Shown piece by piece: positions 59,571 to 64,000 of a DNA stretch of 64,000 nt (position 1 is the stretch's first letter; each line of letters opens with the position of its first letter). This DNA comes from Streptomyces sp. NBC_00285 (GTDB taxonomy: Bacteria; Actinomycetota; Actinomycetes; Streptomycetales; Streptomycetaceae). The position numbers and the translations under genes are program-made. The notes beneath the pieces were generated by a model. It had not been told where the DNA came from. It saw nothing but the letters and a program-made list of their open reading frames with translations, and did no database searches. The stretch lies in NCBI RefSeq assembly GCF_036174265.1, contig NZ_CP108055.1:9176001-9240000 (forward strand), written 5' to 3'.

Positions 59571-60733
59571 GCGTGGACCTCGGCGGGCTCGTGCTCGCAG
59601 GTGTCGTCGACGCCGTAGGTCTCCCAGGCGGGGAAGGGGTCCGGGAGGGGACGGCCTTCGCCCGGGGACACCAGACAGGCGGCGAGGGCCGTGTGCAGCG
59701 GCTCCGACTCCAACTGCGTTCCGATGAAGACCAGTTCCTGCGCGTACGCCGCCTCGGTGTCCCGGGCCGCGGACGGCTCGAACCGGGCCACCGAACCGGC
59801 CTGTGACCACAGGCCCGTCACGTGCGGGCGGCTGGCCAGAGTGAAGAACCCCTTCGAGCGCAGGATCCGCCCGTACGCCCCGCTGTCCAGGTCCTCGGTG
59901 ACGAAGTCCCACAACCGGCCCGGATGGAAGGGGAGTTCGGAGCGGAAGACGGTGGAGGAGACGCCGTACTCCTCGGTCTCGGGCACGTGCTCGCCGTTGA
60001 GCTCCTGGACCCAGCCGGGTGCCTGCTGGGCGCGATCGAGGTCGAACAGGCCGGTGCCCAGCACCTGGTGAAGGTCCACGCGGGAGTGCTCCGCCTCGAC
60101 GATCCGGGCGACCGGGTTGAGCCGGACGAGAGCCGCCCGCAGCCGGGCCGCCGTGTCCACGTCGACCAGGTCGAGCTTGTTGAGCACGAGGACGTCCGCG
60201 AACTCGATCTGGTCGACGAGCAGATCGCTGACCGTGCGTTCGTCGTCCTCGAAGGGGGCGAGACCGCGCTCGGCGAGTTCGTCGCCCCGCTCCAGCTCGG
60301 GCAGGAAGTTCGCCGCGTCCACGACCGTGACCATGGTGTCGAGGCGGGCCACGTCCCCGAGGGTGGCGCCGTCGTCGCGGGCGAAGGCGAAGGTCGCCGC
60401 CACGGGCATCGGCTCGGAGATGCCCGACGACTCGATGAGCAGATGGTCGAAGCGGCCCTCGCGGGCCAGTCGGTCCACCTCCTCCAGCAGGTCGTCGCGC
60501 AGGGTGCAGCAGATGCAGCCGTTGGTCATCTCGACCAGGCGTTCCTCGGTGCGCGACAGGGCGGCCCCGCCGCCGCGCACCAGCGCCGCGTCGATGTTGA
60601 CCTCGCTCATGTCGTTGACGATGACGGCGACCCGAAGGCCCTCGCGGTTGGCGAGGACATGGTTGAGGAGCGTCGTCTTGCCCGCTCCGAGGAAGCCGGA
60701 GAGGACGGTGACGGGGAGTCGGTCGTACGGCAT
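59552..60733 (-). CDS. CobW/COG0523-family zinc GTPase (metallochaperone)
   Basis: 393 residues: Walker [17 protein letters not shown], the metal motif [12 protein letters not shown] (C-x-C-C), switch region [13 protein letters not shown], and the GTP-specificity NKLD in [11 protein letters not shown]. The C-terminal CobW_C domain ends with a His/Glu-rich tail ([15 protein letters not shown]). Such GTPases hand Zn2+ to client proteins when zinc is scarce. It is 12 bp after a cysteine-free L32 gene, a combination usual in Zur-controlled operons. Confidence 0.9.
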   Translation of the reverse strand: MPYDRLPVTVLSGFLGAGKTTLLNHVLANREGLRVAVIVNDMSEVNIDAALVRGGGAALSRTEERLVEMTNGCICCTLRDDLLEEVDRLAREGRFDHLLIESSGISEPMPVAATFAFARDDGATLGDVARLDTMVTVVDAANFLPELERGDELAERGLAPFEDDERTVSDLLVDQIEFADVLVLNKLDLVDVDTAARLRAALVRLNPVARIVEAEHSRVDLHQVLGTGLFDLDRAQQAPGWVQELNGEHVPETEEYGVSSTVFRSELPFHPGRLWDFVTEDLDSGAYGRILRSKGFFTLASRPHVTGLWSQAGSVARFEPSAARDTEAAYAQELVFIGTQLESEPLHTALAACLVSPGEGRPLPDPFPAWETYGVDDTCEHEPAEVHAHAAMS

Positions 60734-60745
60734 CCGGTCCGGCCC

Positions 60746-60916
60746 TCAGCCCTCGGGGCGCAGCAGGCCGCGCTCGTACGCCTTGACCAGGTGCTGCGGG
60801 ACGAGATGTGCGACGCCGTCGATCGTGACCGGCACCAACTGCGTGGTGGTGGCCTTCCATTGGGAGCGGCGGTGGCGGGTGTTGCTGCGGGACATCTTCC
60901 GCTTGGGGACAGCCAT
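60746..60916 (-). CDS. rpmF: Ribosomal protein bL32, cysteine-free (zinc-independent) form
   Basis: 56 residues beginning [20 protein letters not shown], the L32 N-terminus. Normal L32 has a C-x2-C...C-x2-C zinc ribbon in the second half; this one has no Cys at all. Such C-minus paralogues replace the zinc form in ribosomes under zinc limitation and so free Zn2+. AGAGG precedes ATG 60916. It is followed by the CobW gene and preceded by an imperfect palindrome like a Zur box. Confidence 0.92.
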   Translation of the reverse strand: MAVPKRKMSRSNTRHRRSQWKATTTQLVPVTIDGVAHLVPQHLVKAYERGLLRPEG

Positions 60917-60966
60917 GGCGGGAACCTCTTCGGTCGCCTCGGTGGGTGAGCATCGAGGACGCTACA

Positions 60967-60987
60967 TGAAAATGGATCCCATTAACA
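60967..60987 (-). promoter_or_regulatory. Possible Zur box upstream of rpmF
   Basis: TGAAAATGGATCCCATTAACA is an imperfect inverted repeat (TG..AATGG.T.CCATT..CA), the A/T-rich style of Zur sites (TGaaAATGATTttCA-like), 51 bp upstream of rpmF. The centre spacing is longer than in the usual consensus, so this is tentative. Confidence 0.4.
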
Positions 60988-60988
60988 A

Positions 60989-61399
60989 TCAGCGGCGGCG
61001 ACGGGACTTCACTCGGGCCTCCCGGGGCGGCTCGATGAACTGCAGCACCAGTGTGAGCGGCGGCTCGGCGACGCCGGGGCCGCCCGCCGCCGCCCACCGC
61101 ACGACGTCCTCGGTGCCCTCGTCGTCCATGACGAACCCGATCCACGCGGCCCGGCCACCCGCACGGCGCCCGGCGGCCGAGGGGCGCACGACGATGACGT
61201 TCGCCTGGTCGCAGGGGCCCAGGCAGTCGGTCGTACGGACCTGGAAGCCGTGCTCGGCCGCGCCGGCCCGCAGGAGTTCCAACTGCCAGCTGTGGTCGGT
61301 GCCGGGGTGCTTGCGGGCGTCGCCGCAGCAGCAGCCCCGGCAGACGACGAGGGTGCAGGAGCCGGAGCCGGCCAGGAACGTACGGGGCGTCGAGGACAT
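60989..61399 (-). CDS. (2Fe-2S) ferredoxin-like protein
   Basis: 136 residues. Thioredoxin-like ferredoxin pattern: CTLVVCRGCCCGDARKHPG near the N-terminus and DCLGPCDQANVIVV in the middle provide the cluster Cys residues. The tail is basic. It is upstream of rpmF and cobW on the same strand with a 72-bp gap that contains the possible Zur box. Function unknown; a link to zinc or iron supply is inference from place. Confidence 0.8.
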   Translation of the reverse strand: MSSTPRTFLAGSGSCTLVVCRGCCCGDARKHPGTDHSWQLELLRAGAAEHGFQVRTTDCLGPCDQANVIVVRPSAAGRRAGGRAAWIGFVMDDEGTEDVVRWAAAGGPGVAEPPLTLVLQFIEPPREARVKSRRRR

Positions 61400-61452
61400 G
61401 GGAGAAGCATGCGGCCTGCACCGATCGTGACGTGTGGGCGGGGTGCCGCCCG

Positions 61453-62658
61453 CTAGAACCGGGCTCCGACGGCCGCCCCGCTGCGCGGCACCAGGAAACC
61501 GGCCGCGGACGGCAGTGATCCGTCGGCCGCTCGCGGTCCCGTGACGGCCGCCGGATCCGTGCTCAGCACCGAGGCCGCGTTCCACGTGCCGCCCAAGTCC
61601 CAGGAGTTGCCGCTGGACACGGTCGCCGAACCCAAGGCGGCCGCCTTCGTGTCGGCGACGGACAGGTTCGCGGTCAGCTTGGCCGTGCCGCCGGATACGT
61701 CGGCGTCGAAGCCGGTGCCGCCGTTGGCCCAGGTCGTGTTCCGACTCACGGCGAGGGCACCGGTGTTGCCGTTGTCGGTGATGCCGTGGGCGGCGTTCTT
61801 GAAGGCGATCGAGTTGCGCACGACGTGCGCCACCGCCGGTGCCGGGCTGCCCCCGCCGAGCTTGAAGCCGTTGCCGTCGCCCGCGAAGTCGGGGAAGTTC
61901 CAGCGGTTGAAGCCATTGCCGTACGAGATCGTGTTCTCGATCAGGACCGGCGAGGTGAACTTCCAGTCGTCGAAGCCGTCGTCGACGTTGTTCCACAGCC
62001 TCGCGCCCCGCACCACGTTGCCGGTGCCGCTGCCCTCCTTGACGGCGAGCCCGTCCGCGCTCTCGCCGTTCTTGCGCGGGTCGCGGTTGGCGTAACTGTC
62101 CAGGTTCAGGATCTGGTTGTTGCTGGAGGCACCCTGCAGCTGGAAGCCCGACTCGTAGTTGTCGTGGGTCTTCAGACGGGCGAAGACATTGCCGTTGCAG
62201 CCGTCGCAATAGACACCGTAGGGGCCGTTCACGATCTCCAGGTCCGAGATCCGCCAGTACGAGGCCTCCTGGTGGATCGCCCCCCGCTCGGCCCGCGGGA
62301 TGCTCCCGCCGACCGGGGTGTGGCTCGCGGCCAGTTGCTCACCGTCGACCACGACCCGCTCGCCCTGGTAGGCGCCGAGGGACATGGGCAGGGACGCGGT
62401 GCCGGAGGTGGTGATGGTGACGTTGTCGGTGAGGGCGTACGTCCCGCCGCGTACGGCGATGCTGTCGCCGGGCCGCGCCAGATCCACCGCCCGCTGGATC
62501 GTCCGCAGCGGCCGGGCGAGCGTGCCCGGGGCCGTGTCGGCTCCGTTCGTCGCCACCACCAGGGTCGTCGGCGCCGCGGACGCCTCGCTCGCCGGTAAGG
62601 CCGTGGCCAGTGCCCCGCCCACCAGTGCCACCGTCCAGATCGCCGTCTTCACACGCAT
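61453..62658 (-). CDS. Secreted pectate lyase-like beta-helix protein (PL9 type)
   Basis: 401 residues with signal peptide (ending ASAAP, about residue 29) and a right-handed parallel beta-helix. The PL9 hallmarks are VKEGSGTGNVVRGARLWNNV with DDGFDDWKF and the DGNGFKLGGG block, which carries the catalytic Lys and calcium Asp residues in PelL-like enzymes. It should cut polygalacturonate by beta-elimination outside the cell. It stands alone; no other pectin gene is seen in the window. Confidence 0.88.
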   Translation of the reverse strand: MRVKTAIWTVALVGGALATALPASEASAAPTTLVVATNGADTAPGTLARPLRTIQRAVDLARPGDSIAVRGGTYALTDNVTITTSGTASLPMSLGAYQGERVVVDGEQLAASHTPVGGSIPRAERGAIHQEASYWRISDLEIVNGPYGVYCDGCNGNVFARLKTHDNYESGFQLQGASSNNQILNLDSYANRDPRKNGESADGLAVKEGSGTGNVVRGARLWNNVDDGFDDWKFTSPVLIENTISYGNGFNRWNFPDFAGDGNGFKLGGGSPAPAVAHVVRNSIAFKNAAHGITDNGNTGALAVSRNTTWANGGTGFDADVSGGTAKLTANLSVADTKAAALGSATVSSGNSWDLGGTWNAASVLSTDPAAVTGPRAADGSLPSAAGFLVPRSGAAVGARF

Positions 62659-62792
62659 GGAGTCTCCCGCCTCGGCCCGACCGCCAGTTCCGGTTCTGTC
62701 GCGGGGGAGTGGCCGCCCGGGGCGGGAAGGTTGCCGGGTCGGCAGGACAGGCGGGCGGGGCGGGGTCGGGCGCCGCGGCTAGGGTGGGCGGT

Positions 62793-63284
62793 GTGACCGA
62801 CAGTGACAAGCGTCCGCTCGCCGTGTTCGACCTGGACAACACCCTGGCCGACACGGCCCACCGGCAGCGGTTCCTGGAACGCAAGCCGCGCGACTGGGAC
62901 GCCTTCTTCGCGGCCGCGCCCCATGACCCACCGCTCCCGCAGGGCATCGCGCTGGTGCTGGAGAGCGCCGAGGAGTGCGAGGTCGTCTACCTCACAGGCC
63001 GCCCCGAGCGCTGCCGACGCGACACGCTCGCCTGGCTCGCCGCGCAGGGGCTCCCGGAGGGGCGCGTGTACATGCGGCGCAACGACGACCGGCGGCCCGC
63101 CCGGCGCACCAAGCTGGAGATCCTGAAGCGGCTCGCGGGCAGTCGGAAGATCCGGGTCCTGGTGGACGACGACGAGCTGGTCTGCGACGACGCCCAGCGC
63201 GCCGGCTTCAAGGTCGTACGGGCATGCTGGACCGCCCCCTCCGCCGAGCTCGAAGTGGCGCAGGAGCGGGAGGGGCGGACCTGA
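62793..63284 (+). CDS. HAD-family phosphatase like the polynucleotide kinase 3'-phosphatase domain
   Basis: 163 residues. Motif I is VFDLDNTLADTAHRQRFL (Asp nucleophile and DxD), motif II YLTGRP, and VLVDDDELVCDDA is motif IV. This is the acid-phosphatase-like HAD found alone or fused to polynucleotide kinases; substrate not defined (nucleic-acid 3'-phosphate or small phosphate ester). GTG 62793, with AGGGTGGG a few bases upstream. Confidence 0.85.
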   Translation: MTDSDKRPLAVFDLDNTLADTAHRQRFLERKPRDWDAFFAAAPHDPPLPQGIALVLESAEECEVVYLTGRPERCRRDTLAWLAAQGLPEGRVYMRRNDDRRPARRTKLEILKRLAGSRKIRVLVDDDELVCDDAQRAGFKVVRACWTAPSAELEVAQEREGRT

Positions 63285-63339
63285 GCCGGACGTGAGCCGG
63301 AGCTGAGTCCGAGGTGCTGCGGAGGGGCGGTGCGGACCG

Positions 63340-63555
63340 TCAGTCGGACTCGTCGAGGCGGAAGCCGACCTTCAGTCCCACCTGCCAGTGGGCGACCTGC
63401 CCGTCCTCGATCTGGCCCCGCACCTGGATCACCTCGAACCAGTCGAGGTTCCGCAGGGTCTGCGAGGCACGGCGGATCCCGTTGTTGATCGCCTGGTCCA
63501 CGCCGTCGGGCGAGGTGCCCACGATCTCGGTGACCCGGTACGTGTGGTTCGACAT
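63340..63555 (-). CDS. Dodecin-family flavin-binding protein
   Basis: 71 residues: [40 protein letters not shown] and the end [16 protein letters not shown] are all dodecin features, including the Trp that stacks on the flavin. It makes a hollow dodecamer that stores or buffers flavins (FMN or riboflavin). ATG 63555 has GGAG upstream in GAGAGGAGCAC. Confidence 0.9.
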   Translation of the reverse strand: MSNHTYRVTEIVGTSPDGVDQAINNGIRRASQTLRNLDWFEVIQVRGQIEDGQVAHWQVGLKVGFRLDESD

Positions 63556-63769
63556 GCGGGTGCTCCTCTCCGCCGTGACAGCAGTGTCAGGCGTCACTCC
63601 ACCGTGCCCCAGGCCACGGCGGAACGCGAGCCGTCCGCATGCACTCTTTACACACACCGGGCAACCCGTCGAGGCCGGAAGCAGCCCTCACCGGCGTCGC
63701 GACCGATGCCCCGTCCGAAGCCCCACAGGCTCCAAGGGGGCCGCGGACGCCATCACCTACCGTTGGCCC

Positions 63770-64000
63770 ATGGACGGTATGCCTCGCCACATCCCTGCTC
63801 CCATCACTCCCATCCCCGCGAATCCACTGCGCCGTCTCTCCCTGGAAGAGCTCCGACGGCGTACGAGCATGAAGTGGCGGACATACCCGGCGGACGTGCT
63901 GCCGCTGTGGGTGGCCGAGATGGACGTCCCCCTGGCCGAACCCGTCGCCCAGGCGATCCGGGACGCGGTGACGCTGGGAGACACGGGCTACCCGGTCGGC
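63770..64000 (+). CDS. Class I/II aminotransferase, MalY/PatB-like, N-terminal part (truncated by window edge)
   Basis: The frame is open from ATG 63770 to the right edge (77 codons). It reads [36 protein letters not shown] and LGDTGYPVG, the start of PatB/MalY cystathionine beta-lyase-like PLP enzymes. The catalytic Lys would be beyond the edge. It probably cleaves a C-S bond of an amino acid or transaminates; an in-frame ATG at 63779 is also possible. Confidence 0.82.
   Translation, partial: MDGMPRHIPAPITPIPANPLRRLSLEELRRRTSMKWRTYPADVLPLWVAEMDVPLAEPVAQAIRDAVTLGDTGYPVG

Overview
The window is a 64 kb piece of a high-GC Streptomyces chromosome. Third codon positions are strongly G/C, genes often overlap by 4 bp (ATGA/GTGA), GTG starts are common, and families such as an Rpf-LysM-M23 protein, a WS/DGAT, SpoIIE-type phosphatases and a PAS-GGDEF-EAL protein are typical of the genus. 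From memory, the gene order (gnd, rpfD, glycogen genes, DGAT, rmdA, sdh, olsBA) resembles an arm region of the S. coelicolor chromosome (about SCO0975 down to SCO0920); this was not checked. I see no tRNA, rRNA, CRISPR array, insertion sequence or prophage.

Layout. 1-7.8 kb: a truncated YhgE/Pip-type membrane protein and a GDSL hydrolase behind a palindromic operator, a mostly non-coding stretch, panD, a small acetyltransferase, a proline-rich miniprotein, gnd, a resuscitation-promoting factor with LysM and M23 domains, and a DMT-family transporter. 7.8-14.3 kb: a FhuF-like [2Fe-2S] protein, then storage carbon genes: the GlgA/GlgM-type glycosyltransferase, GlgC, a wax ester synthase/DGAT, and a large zinc-ribbon SDR. 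14.3-18.1 kb: an SDR, a degenerate HD-domain protein, a 57-residue peptide gene, a GNAT enzyme and an amidase.

18.3-30.6 kb is a glycan and L-fucose utilisation locus. Secreted GH20 hexosaminidase and GH29 fucosidase release sugars. A FadR/GntR regulator is divergent from an ABC importer (lipoprotein, double ATPase, permease), followed by an L-fuconate dehydratase, SDR, aldo/keto reductase, mutarotase and amidohydrolase-type lactonase. Together these fit the non-phosphorylative L-fucose pathway, but the last hydrolase is not in the window. A strong hairpin separates transport from catabolic genes.

30.7-40.5 kb: a lipase maturation factor, a PAS-GAF-PP2C-HATPase signalling protein, an Fpg/Nei glycosylase, an ECF sigma / unknown / anti-sigma trio, a CapA-like lipoprotein, a MarR regulator and alpha/beta hydrolase sharing a double operator, and a universal stress protein. 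40.8-46.8 kb is cell-envelope: polysaccharide deacetylase, class E/F sortase, two convergent paralogous secreted proteins with a C-terminal anchor, a DUF4239-like membrane protein, a proline-rich membrane protein and a two-repeat lipoprotein. 47-50 kb: a DUF574 methyltransferase coupled to an RmdA-like c-di-GMP enzyme. 50-57.6 kb: a beta-propeller lipoprotein, a LysR regulator divergent from sdhCAB (apparently leaderless), and the ornithine lipid pair olsB-olsA. 57.8-64 kb: a luciferase-like oxidoreductase, a nucleotidyltransferase, a zinc-starvation-type group (ferredoxin-like protein, cysteine-free L32, CobW GTPase), a PL9-like pectate lyase, a HAD phosphatase, dodecin and a truncated PLP enzyme.
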